Positions 8,376 through 17,162 are shown, numbered from the stretch's first letter. The stretch is DNA of 64,000 nucleotides from an uncultured Opitutales bacterium (GCA_900548275.1 URJY01000003.1:105943-169942), one strand, 5' to 3'. Notes: generated from the letters alone by a model not told the origin. Numbers and translations: made by a program.

Positions 8376-8852
8376 ATGGATTCGTCTAAAAACATAGTCG
8401 GGGAGCTCGACGATTTGGTGAAGTCCTGGGCGGGTATGCGTCCGTCTTGGGACGAGTATTTTATCTGCACGGCAATTCTCATTGCCTCGCGTTCGGCGTG
8501 CCACAGGCTCAATGTGGGGTGCGTGATTGTAAGCGGCGGCGAGCACAAAAACAGGATAATCGCCGCGGGCTACAACGGCTTTCTGGCGGGCGCGCCGCAT
8601 TCGTCGTGCGTCCGCGACGGGCACGAAATCGCCACGGTGCACGCCGAGCAGAACGCCGTTGCCGACGCCGCCCGCAGGGGCGTTTCGCTGAGCGGGGCGA
8701 CGGCGTACATAACGCATTTCCCCTGTGTGAACTGCGCGAAAATCCTGATTTCGTCGGGCATAAAAGAGGTCAAGTACCTGCACGACTACAACAACGACGA
8801 CATTGTCTACAAGCTCTTCGGCGAGTCGGGCGTGTCGATAAAGAAGCTTTAG
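8376..8852 (+). CDS. Deoxycytidylate (dCMP) deaminase, ComEB-like
   Basis: The 158-residue protein carries the zinc site of cytidine-deaminase-fold enzymes: HAEQNAV (His ligand and proton-shuttling Glu) and PCVNCAK (two Cys ligands). GYNGF...PHSSC is typical of dCMP deaminases of the ComEB group. It should convert dCMP to dUMP as a source for thymidylate. It sits three bases after the PAQR gene and three before the AlgH/YqgE gene, consistent with one transcript. Confidence 0.9.
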   Translation: MDSSKNIVGELDDLVKSWAGMRPSWDEYFICTAILIASRSACHRLNVGCVIVSGGEHKNRIIAAGYNGFLAGAPHSSCVRDGHEIATVHAEQNAVADAARRGVSLSGATAYITHFPCVNCAKILISSGIKEVKYLHDYNNDDIVYKLFGESGVSIKKL

Positions 8853-8855
8853 AAA

Positions 8856-9404
8856 ATGCAGAATTCGTACAGCGACTATTCTTGGAGCTTTTTGGTTGCC
8901 GCGCCGTCGTTTTCGGGCGCGTTTTTCGAGGAGGGCGTGGTGCTGCTTCTCGAGGACGGGGAGGACGGCTCTTTCGGCGTGATAATAAACAAGTCGGAGG
9001 GAAAAACTCTCGGCGACATAAACCCCGATTTTGCGGGAACGCCGCTCGAGAATGTCGAGGTTTTCGACGGAGGACCGATAGCCAAGGACAGGGTTAGCCT
9101 TGCGATTTGCTACGACGACGGCAAGGACGACGGCGCGTTTTCGTTCGGCATTACGCCCGAGAAAACGCTCGAGCTTCTCGAAAAAAATCCCGATGCGAAG
9201 ATTGCCGCGTTTTCGGGATATTCGGGGTGGGGCGCAAACCAGCTGAAAGCCGAGATAGCCGAGGGCACTTGGATTGTCTCGAATGCCGACGTGAACGTGA
9301 TTTTCGATACGCCCGAGTCGGAAATTTGGAGCGAGCTTTTGCTGCGCGAATGTCCGCAGTTCAAGGCACTGACTCCACCGAAAAATTCCCCGACGCTGAA
9401 TTGA
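8856..9404 (+). CDS. YqgE/AlgH family (UPF0301) protein
   Basis: The 182-residue protein matches the AlgH/YqgE fold: FLVAAPSFSGAFFEEGVVLLLE at the N-terminus, FGVIINKSEGKTLGD, VFDGGPIAKDRV, and AAFSGYSGWGANQLKAEIAEGTWIV. These are the conserved landmarks of the family, whose biochemical role is still poorly defined. The last base of the stop codon is the first base of a 37-bp tandem repeat, and the 3' coding end (CGACGCTGAA) resembles one arm of that repeat. Confidence 0.9.
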   Translation: MQNSYSDYSWSFLVAAPSFSGAFFEEGVVLLLEDGEDGSFGVIINKSEGKTLGDINPDFAGTPLENVEVFDGGPIAKDRVSLAICYDDGKDDGAFSFGITPEKTLELLEKNPDAKIAAFSGYSGWGANQLKAEIAEGTWIVSNADVNVIFDTPESEIWSELLLRECPQFKALTPPKNSPTLN

Positions 9405-9477
9405 TGAATTTCAGTGTTTATGATAGGCACTGAAAGAACGATGAATTTCGGCGTTTATAATAGACGCTGAAAGAACG
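9404..9477 (+). repeat. Two tandem 37-bp hairpin-forming repeats
   Basis: Units at 9404-9440 and 9441-9477 are directly abutting. Each folds into an 8-bp stem with an 11-nt loop: TTTCAGTG/CACTGAAA in the first and TTTCGGCG/CGCTGAAA in the second. The stem differences keep pairing (T-A to C-G, and A-T to G-T). No T-run follows, so this is not a simple terminator. Confidence 0.75.
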
Positions 9478-9617
9478 ATATTGCAGGTGCGTGTTTACGC
9501 CTCCGAGTTTCGAAGACGGATTGCATTGATTTAACGGCTTGTGTGAAGACTGCGGGTAATTCGAAGTTTTCAGGGCAACCGAAATATCGGGGTTTGGCGG
9601 CATTCCTTGGGAAGACT

Positions 9618-9648
9618 CCGCGCAATACCTTTGCGGGGTTCGTTTTTC
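9618..9648 (+). terminator. Possible terminator downstream of the repeat
   Basis: CCGCGCAA-tacct-TTGCGGGG forms a short, imperfect hairpin followed by TTCGTTTTT. It would end the PAQR-dCMP deaminase-AlgH transcript. The stem is weak. Confidence 0.4.
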
Positions 9649-9674
9649 TTCCGCGCATACGTTGTTCTTTTCGG

Positions 9675-11030
9675 CTACTTGCCTATGCAGAATTTGGAGA
9701 AGATGCGGTCGAGGATTGCCTCGTTATCGGTCTTGCCGACGATTTCTCCGAGTGCGTCGAGTGCCTCCCTTAGGTCGGACGCCGTAAGCTCGCCCGCGTC
9801 GCCGTTTGCTATCTTCGCCCGTGCCGCTTTGAGCGAGTCGAGGGCGCGGTTGAGCGCGTCGGCGTGGCGCGCACTTACGAGGATGTCGTCGGCTGACGCT
9901 CGGATGTGGAATTTTTCGATAATCCTTTCGATTGTCCCGCGCAGGTTTGCGACGCCCTCGTGCGTTGTGCACGAAAGCTCTACGCATTCGAAATCGGCGA
10001 AGCGTTTTTTGAATTGCGCGGTGTCGGCGTTCGGCAGGTCGCATTTATTCAGCACGATTATCGTGTTTTTCGGCGACAGCACGGCGGAGACTTTTTCGGG
10101 AAGTTCGGGCATTTTGTCGGACGCGTCGAGCACGAGCAGGCGGATGTCGGAGCGTTCGAATTTGCCAAGTGCCATCTCTATTCCCTTTGCCTCGATTTCC
10201 GAGTCGGTCTCGCGCAGACCCGCTGTGTCGACGATGTTTACGGCGTATTTGCCCGCGAGGATTTTCTCGACGATGAAGTCGCGCGTAGTGCCCGCCGCGG
10301 GGCTTACGATTGCGCGTTCGTCGCCCACAAGCGCGTTGAGCAGCGACGACTTTCCCGCGTTCGGCGCGCCCGCAATCACCGCGTTTATGCCCTCGTGCAC
10401 GAGTGCGGAGTATTTCGACGTTTCGACGAGCCGCCGCATTTGCGCGGTCAGGTCGTCGGCGGTGCGTTCGAGGGCGGCTTTGTCCTCTTCGGGCAGGTCG
10501 TCTTCGGGGAAGTCGATGTAGGCTTCGACGAGGGCGCACATATCCATCAGCTTGTCGGAAAAACGCGCTATGCGTTTGCCAAGCTCGCCCGCAAGCTGCT
10601 TCTGCGCGGCTTCGAGCGAGCTTGCGCTGCGCGCGCCTATGACGAGCGCGACCGCTTCCGCCTGCGAAAGGTCGAGCTTGTCGTTGAGGAATGCGCGGCG
10701 CGTAAATTCGCCCGCCTGTGCGGGGCGTGCGCCGCGCGCGATGAGGTCGTCGATGATTTTCCTTGCGATGTACGGGTTGCCGTGGCAGGAAATCTCGAGC
10801 ATATCCTCGCCCGTGTACGAGGCGGGCGACTTGAAAAACGTGAAGACGGCTTCGTCGAGCGCGTTGCCTTCGGCGTCTTTGTACGTTCCGAAGTTTGCGC
10901 GGCGCGGCGTTATTTCGGAAACGCCGAAAGCCTGCATTGCAAGCCTTAGGCAGTCGCCGCCGCTGAGGCGCACGAGCGCGATTGCCGATTCCCCCGTTGG
11001 GGTTGAAAGTGCGGTGATTGTGTCGTTCAT
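9675..11030 (-). CDS. mnmE: tRNA-modification GTPase MnmE (TrmE)
   Basis: With MnmG this enzyme installs the 5-carboxymethylaminomethyl group on U34 of tRNAs. The 451-residue length is normal. Domains in order are an N-terminal tetrahydrofolate-binding domain (residues 1-120, ending EFTRRAFLNDKLDLSQAEAV), a helical domain, and a G domain from about 215 with GAPNAGKSS (G1), GTTRD (G2), DTAG (G3) and NKCD (G4). The helical end carries the diagnostic C-terminal CIGK. It overlaps the small membrane-protein gene upstream by four bases (ATGA), so it is translationally coupled to it. Confidence 0.96.
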   Translation of the reverse strand: MNDTITALSTPTGESAIALVRLSGGDCLRLAMQAFGVSEITPRRANFGTYKDAEGNALDEAVFTFFKSPASYTGEDMLEISCHGNPYIARKIIDDLIARGARPAQAGEFTRRAFLNDKLDLSQAEAVALVIGARSASSLEAAQKQLAGELGKRIARFSDKLMDMCALVEAYIDFPEDDLPEEDKAALERTADDLTAQMRRLVETSKYSALVHEGINAVIAGAPNAGKSSLLNALVGDERAIVSPAAGTTRDFIVEKILAGKYAVNIVDTAGLRETDSEIEAKGIEMALGKFERSDIRLLVLDASDKMPELPEKVSAVLSPKNTIIVLNKCDLPNADTAQFKKRFADFECVELSCTTHEGVANLRGTIERIIEKFHIRASADDILVSARHADALNRALDSLKAARAKIANGDAGELTASDLREALDALGEIVGKTDNEAILDRIFSKFCIGK

Positions 11031-11287
11031 TTTCTTTCGCCGATTTTTTTGACTGCCACGCCGAGTATTGCGACCGCGCAGAACGTTATTCCGCCTACCG
11101 AGAGCGCGTCGATTCTCGATTTGAGTTCGGTCGCGCCCGTGTTTGCGGCGAAGTCGATTTTCTGCTTTTTCTGCCAGTCGGTCATTTGCGATTCGTTGTA
11201 TCGGTACGCCGCAAAAGCCGCGCCCGCGCCCGCCAGAGCGGCGACGGCAAACAGCAGAAGTTTCTGTCCGCGCGCATATTTTTTCAT
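11027..11287 (-). CDS. Small two-helix membrane protein
   Basis: The 86-residue protein has a basic start, a hydrophobic helix (about residues 10-28), a polar loop of 30 residues and a second helix (about 63-80) ending KKIGERK. No family is recognised. It overlaps both neighbours by four bases and sits between a DUF192 lipoprotein and mnmE, so it is certainly part of that operon. Its function is unknown. Confidence 0.65.
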   Translation of the reverse strand: MKKYARGQKLLLFAVAALAGAGAAFAAYRYNESQMTDWQKKQKIDFAANTGATELKSRIDALSVGGITFCAVAILGVAVKKIGERK

Positions 11288-11772
11288 TTTACGCCGCGCG
11301 CCTTAAGGGCTTTTTCGAGTTTCGAAATGTCGAGTTTTGACGAGACGCCGACGCGGTTTTTTGCAAACCACCCCGCGTTCGCCTCTATGCAATAGAAGAT
11401 GTCGGAGCGCGACGACCTGACGGAATCGAGATTCTGCGGATAGAGTTTTTTGATTTCGGTAAGCGTGCCCGCGGCGTCGACAAAGCCGATGTCGAGCGGA
11501 ATCAGCGTGTTTTTCATCCAGAACGACGCCCGCTGCGGCGCGGCGTAGACGAAAATCATCGCGTCGTTTTCGCCGAGCGATTCCCTGAACATAAGCCCGC
11601 GCATTTTCTCGGCGTCGGATACCGCAAGTTGCGCCCTGAACGGAACGCCGCCGATTTCCATATCGAAATATGTTTCGGGCGATGCCGCCGCCGACTGCGC
11701 GGGTTGTTCGGAGCACGCCGCGAGCGCGGACAGAACGGCGCACGAAAAAAATACTTTCAACATCGTAGACAT
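11284..11772 (-). CDS. DUF192 family lipoprotein
   Basis: The N-terminus is a lipoprotein signal with lipobox LAAC (Cys near residue 20), so the protein should be lipid-anchored outside the cytoplasm. The rest matches DUF192: the domain has MRGLMFRESLGENDAMIFVYAAPQ, FWMKNTLIPLDIGFVD and ...CIEANAGWFAKNRV in the expected order. The family's biochemical role is unknown. The gene heads a three-gene, overlapping operon ending in mnmE. The start could also be the ATG at 11763. Confidence 0.85.
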   Translation of the reverse strand: MSTMLKVFFSCAVLSALAACSEQPAQSAAASPETYFDMEIGGVPFRAQLAVSDAEKMRGLMFRESLGENDAMIFVYAAPQRASFWMKNTLIPLDIGFVDAAGTLTEIKKLYPQNLDSVRSSRSDIFYCIEANAGWFAKNRVGVSSKLDISKLEKALKARGVK

Positions 11773-11819
11773 CGCCTTTTTAATCTGTACAAAGCCGCCG
11801 CATCCGCAATACTAAAAAT

Positions 11820-12938
11820 ATGAAAAGAGAGATAGTTTTGAACGGTTCGTGCCAGACGAACGCCGATATGCTTTATTTTACGGGCGCGCCCATCCCCGAC
11901 CCGTTTTACGCGTTCACTCTGCGCGGAAAAAAATGCGCGCTCATCGGCGCGTTGGAGCTTGGCAGGCTTTCGAAACTCGGCAGGCTCGACGAAATTTTCG
12001 ACCTCTCGACCCTCGCTCCGAAGCTCTTTCCCGACCGCCGCGCCGACGACACGCAGGTGCTTGCGGCGATTCTCAAAAAGTCGCGCGTGCGCGGGCTGCT
12101 CGTTCCCGCCGATTTCCCGTCGCTGCTGCTCGAGCGTCTGCGCGGAGAGGGTTTCGACGTGCTCGTTTCCGACCGTCCGCTGTTGCCCGAGCGCAACGTG
12201 AAATCGGCGGCGGAGCTTTCCGAAATACGCAAGGCGAACGCGGCGGCGGCGGGCGGTTTCGCGCGGATAGAGTCGGTCTTGCGCGAGTCCAAAATCGACG
12301 GCGGCAGGCTGCTCTGGCGCGGAAAGGTTCTGACAAGCCAGATGTTGCGCTTCGAGGTTGAATGCGCCGCGCTTGCAGCGGGTGCGGACGCGATGCACAC
12401 GATAGTTGCTTCGGGCGATGCGGCGTGCGACCCGCACGAAGTGGGGCGCGGGGCGGTCAAGCCCAACTCGCTCATCGTTGCCGACATATTCCCGCGCCTG
12501 CGTTCGAGCGGCTATTTCGGCGATATGACGCGCACGTTCCTCAAGGGCGAGCCGAGTTCGGCGCAGGAAAGGCTGGTCTCGACGGTTGCGGCGGCGCAGA
12601 AACTCGCGCTTTCGAAAATACGCGACGGCGCGGACGGTTCGGACATCCACGCCGAAGTGGACTGCTTCTTCGAGGACAAAGGCTATTTCACCGAGTTCAA
12701 AAAGGGCGCGTGGTGCGGCTTCTTCCACTCCACGGGGCACGGCGTTGGCTTGGATATCCACGAGAAAATTTCGATATCGCCGCGCAAGTGCATTTTGCGC
12801 GATGGCAACGTGGTGACCGTCGAACCGGGGTTGTACTACAGGGGAATAGGCGGCTGCCGAATAGAGGACACCGTTGTGGTGCGCAAAAACCGCGCCGAGA
12901 AACTGTCCAAATTCGGCTACGAATGGGTCATAAAATAG
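11820..12938 (+). CDS. M24 family metallopeptidase (Xaa-Pro peptidase type)
   Basis: The 372-residue length fits Xaa-Pro dipeptidase/aminopeptidase P proteins, which hydrolyse peptide bonds before proline. An N-terminal creatinase-like domain (residues 1-130) is followed by the pita-bread catalytic domain. All five dinuclear metal ligands are visible: Asp222 (VADIFPR), Asp235 (GDMTRTF), His307 (HSTGHGVGLDIHE), Glu335 (VEPGLYY) and Glu349 (CRIEDTV). It is divergent from the DUF192 operon and lies 35 bp before a twelve-gene operon, which it may head. Confidence 0.9.
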   Translation: MKREIVLNGSCQTNADMLYFTGAPIPDPFYAFTLRGKKCALIGALELGRLSKLGRLDEIFDLSTLAPKLFPDRRADDTQVLAAILKKSRVRGLLVPADFPSLLLERLRGEGFDVLVSDRPLLPERNVKSAAELSEIRKANAAAAGGFARIESVLRESKIDGGRLLWRGKVLTSQMLRFEVECAALAAGADAMHTIVASGDAACDPHEVGRGAVKPNSLIVADIFPRLRSSGYFGDMTRTFLKGEPSSAQERLVSTVAAAQKLALSKIRDGADGSDIHAEVDCFFEDKGYFTEFKKGAWCGFFHSTGHGVGLDIHEKISISPRKCILRDGNVVTVEPGLYYRGIGGCRIEDTVVVRKNRAEKLSKFGYEWVIK

Positions 12939-12973
12939 TTGCCAAAAACGCCGTCTACTGCGATACTCGGGCT

Positions 12974-14359
12974 ATGTTTAGGGTTATTTGTTTTGTCGCC
13001 GCGCTTGCGCTTTCGAACGCGCTCTTCGGCGGAAATGTTGCGGAGATGTTCGGCGAGCGTGCAAAGTGCGCGGTTTCGGTGAAATATTCAATCCAGCTCG
13101 AGGAAAACCGCCGCCAGATTTCGACGACGGGAATGGTCGCCGATTCGGACGGACTGATTGTTGTGCCGTCTTCCGAGATTCCGCTCGAGCTGCGCCACGA
13201 CGAACTCGCCGACTTCAGGGTCTACGCGTTCGGCGGCGATGTCGACGGATACCCCGCAAAATATCTCGGTGCGGACGCGCTCTCGGGGACGCATTTCCTG
13301 AGGCTCGAAGGCGGGCTTCCCGAGGCGATGACGCCGTTTACGAAATTCCGCCGTGCGAAAACTTCGATGTGCCGAAAGGTCTGGGGCGCGGGGCTTTCGA
13401 ACGAGGCGTTGCTTTTCGAGCCGTACTATATGGAGTCGTACGTGTCGTATGTCGGGAGGCGTCCCGTGATGCGGGCGCAGACGGGCGGCGCGGTGGCTGC
13501 GGTGGGCACGCCCGTGTTCGACGAAAACGGCGACTTCGTCGGATGGGCCGATTCGCAGGCGGGCAAAAATCTGCTTCTCTACGCGGGCAAACTCAACGGC
13601 GCGCCGATTACGCTTCTTTCGCCGTTCGAGTCGAATTCGTTTATGTTCCCCGAAGAACTCGATGCCATTTTGAAGCGCATTCCGTCGAATCCGCAGGGCG
13701 ACAAATACGGGTGGCTCGGGCTTGTCGGCACGAAGGTTCTCAAGCGCGAGGTCGCAAAGATGATGGGCATTTCGGGAAAAAGCGCGTTTCTCGTCAGCGA
13801 GATTGTAAAAAATTCCTCAGCGGAAAAGGCGGGGCTGAAAAAGGGCGACATAGTCGTTGCAATCGACGGCAGCCCGATTGCCGAAAACAGCGAGGAGTTC
13901 GCGCTCTACGATTTCAGAATGAAGTTCGCGCTCAAAAAGGCGGGCGAAAAGGTCGTCTTTTCCGTCGTGCGCGGCGCGGACGAACCGAGGGATTTTTCGC
14001 TGTCGGTCGGCGAAAGCCCGAAGACCTACAGGCAGTCGCGCACGAAGTATTTCAGGAAAATCGGCTTCTCCGTCCGCGACTGCCTTGTCGACGACGCGTT
14101 CGCACGCAAGAACTTTTCCGCCGATTTGGATGCGGCGGTCGTCAAATACGTAAAGCCGAACAGCCCCGCGGCTTCGGCGATGCCGTCGGCGTTGGCGGCG
14201 GGCGACCTCGTCAAGGAGGTAAATTCCAAGCCCGTGAAATCGTACCAAGACGCGGTAGACGAAATCTCGAAACTTGTCGCCGACGGAAAGACGAAGGAAA
14301 TCGTAATTCTCGCCGAAGACTTGAAGGAGACAAAGGTTGTCAGAATAAAACTCGACTGA
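12974..14359 (+). CDS. Secreted HtrA-like pseudoprotease with two PDZ domains
   Basis: The 461-residue protein has a signal peptide (residues 1-19), a region resembling the trypsin fold of DegP/HtrA (about 28-215), and two PDZ domains (about 246-335 and 362-458). PDZ1 contains GWLGL, SAEKAGLKKGDIVVAIDG; PDZ2 contains NSPAAS...LAAGDLVKEVNSKPV. The expected catalytic motifs are missing: no NAHV histidine motif (IVVPSSE lies there), and GGAVAAVGTP stands where GNSGGP should be. It is therefore probably a periplasmic binding or scaffold protein. It leads the TonB-type operon and its stop overlaps the next start (TGATG). Confidence 0.75.
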   Translation: MFRVICFVAALALSNALFGGNVAEMFGERAKCAVSVKYSIQLEENRRQISTTGMVADSDGLIVVPSSEIPLELRHDELADFRVYAFGGDVDGYPAKYLGADALSGTHFLRLEGGLPEAMTPFTKFRRAKTSMCRKVWGAGLSNEALLFEPYYMESYVSYVGRRPVMRAQTGGAVAAVGTPVFDENGDFVGWADSQAGKNLLLYAGKLNGAPITLLSPFESNSFMFPEELDAILKRIPSNPQGDKYGWLGLVGTKVLKREVAKMMGISGKSAFLVSEIVKNSSAEKAGLKKGDIVVAIDGSPIAENSEEFALYDFRMKFALKKAGEKVVFSVVRGADEPRDFSLSVGESPKTYRQSRTKYFRKIGFSVRDCLVDDAFARKNFSADLDAAVVKYVKPNSPAASAMPSALAAGDLVKEVNSKPVKSYQDAVDEISKLVADGKTKEIVILAEDLKETKVVRIKLD

Positions 14360-14961
14360 TGAAAAAGGCTTCGACAATTTTCTGTATGTGCGCCGTTTCG
14401 TGCGCGGTTTGCGCGCAGTCTTCGGCGGGCGCGTTTTCGGCAGACGACGCGGTTTTGCGCGAGGCGACGAACGTGTACGCATCCGCGGCGACAATGAAAT
14501 CGGCGTTTGCGGCGGAACGCGCAAGGCTTGCCGATTTGGAGAAATCGTACGCGGCTCTGGTGGAGTCGAAGCGCGCGCGGCTTGCGGAAATCAGGCGGGC
14601 GAACGAAAAACGGCTGTCCGACTCCCGCGCGGTTTCGTCGAAAATCGGGCGCGACGAACGCGCGCTTGCGGAGCTGTCCGCGTTCTTGGATTCGTTCCTT
14701 CTTCGGATAATGGCCGATTCGCGGGCGCGGGCGGCTCTCGAAAAGGGCGGCGTTGCCTTGGATAAGTTTTCGGAAAAGAGCGTGCCCGAAAAATTCCGCG
14801 CGCTTTGCAGTGCGCTGACTTTCCTCGCGGCGGAGGACGCAAAGGTTGAGCGCGAAAGCGGCTCGGTCGCCACGGGGATTTTCGTGTCGGCTTCGGGCAA
14901 AGATTCGGGCGGCGTTCCGATTCTCAAAGTGCAAAGGAAAGGCGGCGGAAATGAAAAGTAG
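14359..14961 (+). CDS. DUF3450-like periplasmic coiled-coil protein
   Basis: The 200-residue protein has a signal peptide (about 1-25). A long charged, alanine-rich helical region (about 45-110, AERARLADLEKSYAALVESKRARLAEIRRANEK) reads as coiled coil. Its position directly before TtpC-like, ExbB, ExbD and TonB genes matches DUF3450 proteins of TonB2-type clusters in Gammaproteobacteria, which are thought to assist the complex. Similarity was judged by architecture and context rather than by a motif. It overlaps the previous gene by one base and the next by 11. Confidence 0.65.
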   Translation: MKKASTIFCMCAVSCAVCAQSSAGAFSADDAVLREATNVYASAATMKSAFAAERARLADLEKSYAALVESKRARLAEIRRANEKRLSDSRAVSSKIGRDERALAELSAFLDSFLLRIMADSRARAALEKGGVALDKFSEKSVPEKFRALCSALTFLAAEDAKVERESGSVATGIFVSASGKDSGGVPILKVQRKGGGNEK

Positions 14962-16216
14962 AATCGCGCGTTGTGCCGTTTTTCTTGTTGGCGCGCTGTG
15001 TTGCGCCGCCGCCTATGGGCAGTCGGACTGGGCCAAGGCGGAGCTTGCGAACGCCCGCGCGGAAAGCGCAAAGACGGCAGCCGAAATTTCGTCGGAACGC
15101 GGGCGGCTCGTGCGGCGCATAGATTCGCTCGCGGCGGAGTCGGCAAAATTGGACGCCGAAATTGCGCGGGAAAAATCCGTTTTCGACGGCTCGGAAACTC
15201 TCGCCGATAAGTCGGCGTTCTACGACTCGCTCGCCAACACGCTCGTCGCCGACGCTTCGAAGTATTGCGACACTTCGCTGCCGTCCCGCGCGGTTTCAAT
15301 CGCGAACGCGGCGGAATATGTAGAATCGGGACTTTCGAAACTCGGCGGCGGCGTTTTCAATCCGCTCGCGATGTCGGAATGCACCGCCCGCATTGCGGGG
15401 CGCAATTCGGAGGTTTCGGGCGCGACGTTCCGCGTCGGTGCCTGCCGCTATTTTGTCGGCGGCGGAACTGCGGGGTTTTTGTCGGACGGCGGGGTTTTGT
15501 ACGGAACGCGTTTCGCGCCGCAGATTCTCGACTTCGCGGAGGGACGTTCCGATTTTCTGCCGTTCGATTTTTCGGGCGGCTCGCTCTACGAAGAGTCGAT
15601 AACGTCGCGCACATTCGCCGAGGATATGCGGCGCGGCGGCATATGGATGCTGCCCATCGCATTTTTCGGCGCGATTTCGCTGCTTGCGGCAGGCTGCAAA
15701 ATTTTCTCGTTTTTGCGCATAAAACGCCCGCGGGCGAATGCGGCCGAAAGGATTGCGTCGCTGCTCGAAAACGGCGGCGGGGCTGCCGCGCTGAAGTTTG
15801 CGTTGCAATGTTCCTCTCCGTACCGCGAATTGCTCGAGGCACTCGTGCGCTCGCGCGGCGCGGACGCTTCGGCGTTCGACGAAATCGTAAACGGGGCAAT
15901 CCTGTCGGCGGAGGGTCGGTTGTTTTCGGGCTTGTCGGTGCTGTCGGTTGCGGCGGCGGTCGCGCCGCTTTTCGGTCTGCTCGGCACGGTTACGGGCATA
16001 ATAAAAACGTTTTCCGACTTGGCCGAGCGCGGCGCGGAACGGGCGCAGTTCATCAGCGCGGGCATAGGCGAAGCCCTGATTACGACCGAGTACGGGCTGA
16101 TTGTGGCGATTCCCGCATTCGTGCTGCACGCGGTACTTTCGCGCAGGGCGCGCGGGGTTGTCGCCGATATGGAAAAAATAGCGGCGGACTTTGCCGCGGC
16201 TTGCAAAAAATGTTGA
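14951..16216 (+). CDS. TtpC-like MotA/TolQ/ExbB protein with periplasmic coiled-coil extension
   Basis: The 421-residue protein is about twice the size of ExbB. A signal peptide (1-23) leads into a coiled coil (about 25-75) and a periplasmic domain. Then comes a first transmembrane helix (about 233-255, MLPIAFFGAISLLAAG), a cytoplasmic region, and two ExbB-type helices near the C-terminus (VAPLFGLLGTVTGIIKTF and EYGLIVAIPAFVLHAVL). This is the layout of TtpC, the extra component of TonB2 energy-transduction systems. It overlaps the DUF3450-like gene by 11 bp and ends in TGATG with exbB. Confidence 0.82.
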   Translation: MKSRIARCAVFLVGALCCAAAYGQSDWAKAELANARAESAKTAAEISSERGRLVRRIDSLAAESAKLDAEIAREKSVFDGSETLADKSAFYDSLANTLVADASKYCDTSLPSRAVSIANAAEYVESGLSKLGGGVFNPLAMSECTARIAGRNSEVSGATFRVGACRYFVGGGTAGFLSDGGVLYGTRFAPQILDFAEGRSDFLPFDFSGGSLYEESITSRTFAEDMRRGGIWMLPIAFFGAISLLAAGCKIFSFLRIKRPRANAAERIASLLENGGGAAALKFALQCSSPYRELLEALVRSRGADASAFDEIVNGAILSAEGRLFSGLSVLSVAAAVAPLFGLLGTVTGIIKTFSDLAERGAERAQFISAGIGEALITTEYGLIVAIPAFVLHAVLSRRARGVVADMEKIAADFAAACKKC

Positions 16217-16761
16217 TGGAAAATTTTTGCGCACAGTTTGTCGGGGTATTTTGCGCGGGCGGATATTTGATGTACCCGCTTGTGCTGCTCGCGCTGTATA
16301 TGTATTGGACGGGCTTCGGGATATGTTTTCGGGTGCGCTCGCTGAACGCCCTTTGCGCCGATTCCGAAAAATTTGCGCGCGCTTTTTCGGATTTTGCGGA
16401 ACGCAACTATTCCGCGCAATCCGCCGCGCCGAGCGCGAAGGATGTTTTCGAAAGGCTCGGTGCGGAGCTGCTCGCGGGCGAGGAGCGCAGACTCAAAATG
16501 CTCAAAATTCTTTCGTCGGTTGCTCCGCTAATCGGTCTGCTCGGCACGGTTGCGGGAATATCGGTTGCGATTGCCTCTTCGGGCGAGTCGTCCGAGGGCG
16601 TCGCGCGCGGAATTTCGACCGCGCTCATAACGACCCAAGCGGGGCTTGTCGCGGCGATTCCCGCTTGGATTCTCGCGATGTCCGCCGCCGCGTCGATGCG
16701 CGTTTTGCGGATAAATCTGGCGCGGCGCGAGGCTGCGATGCACGGGAGGTCTGCCCTGTGA
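16216..16761 (+). CDS. exbB: ExbB-type proton channel subunit (MotA/TolQ/ExbB family)
   Basis: The 181-residue protein has three hydrophobic segments: YLMYPLVLLALYMYWTGFG, then LSSVAPLIGLLGTVAGISVAI, then TQAGLVAAIPAWILAMSAA. The last two carry the PLxGLLGTVxG and GLxxAIP signatures of ExbB/TolQ. With ExbD it forms the inner-membrane channel that uses the proton gradient to drive TonB. The start at 16216 overlaps the stop of the TtpC-like gene; ATG at 16210 is also in frame. Confidence 0.9.
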   Translation: MENFCAQFVGVFCAGGYLMYPLVLLALYMYWTGFGICFRVRSLNALCADSEKFARAFSDFAERNYSAQSAAPSAKDVFERLGAELLAGEERRLKMLKILSSVAPLIGLLGTVAGISVAIASSGESSEGVARGISTALITTQAGLVAAIPAWILAMSAAASMRVLRINLARREAAMHGRSAL

Positions 16762-17162
16762 AAGCCCGCAGACGCATATTCGACGACGCCGATTCCGACG
16801 GGGCGATAAACATTTCGCCGCTTATCGACGTTATTTTCATCCTGCTGATTTTCTTCATCGTAACGATGGTTTTTGCCGACGGCAACGCGCTGAAAGTGGA
16901 CGTGCCGAAAGCCGAGACCGCCGCAAAGCCCGACTCATCGCCGCTTACGGTTGTGGTGCGCGCCGATTCCTCGCTCGAGGTCGGCGGCGAGCGGATTACC
17001 CTTGCGGGGCTCGAATCGAGAATCCGCGCGCATTTGCGCAAGAACGGCGGCGTTGTTTTGCGCGGCGAGTCGGACGCGCCCGTTTCGGCGTTGGTTGCCG
17101 CGCTCGACTGCGCCAAGAAATGCGGGGCGGAGGAAATCTTCATAGCTGCCGACAAAAAATGA
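16758..17162 (+). CDS. exbD: ExbD/TolR family biopolymer transport protein
   Basis: The 134-residue protein has a short cytoplasmic N-terminus, one transmembrane helix (about 18-42) containing INISPLIDVIFILLIFF with the essential membrane Asp (residue 24), and a periplasmic domain ending VLRGESDAPVSALVAALDCAKKCGAEEIFIA. The GTG start at 16758 is supported by GGGAGG eight bases upstream and overlaps the exbB stop by four bases. It pairs with ExbB to couple proton flow to TonB. Confidence 0.93.
   Translation: MKARRRIFDDADSDGAINISPLIDVIFILLIFFIVTMVFADGNALKVDVPKAETAAKPDSSPLTVVVRADSSLEVGGERITLAGLESRIRAHLRKNGGVVLRGESDAPVSALVAALDCAKKCGAEEIFIAADKK

Noticed and set aside
9404..9477. Possible CRISPR array
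   Set aside because: The two repeats abut with no spacer, there are only two units and no cas gene is near.
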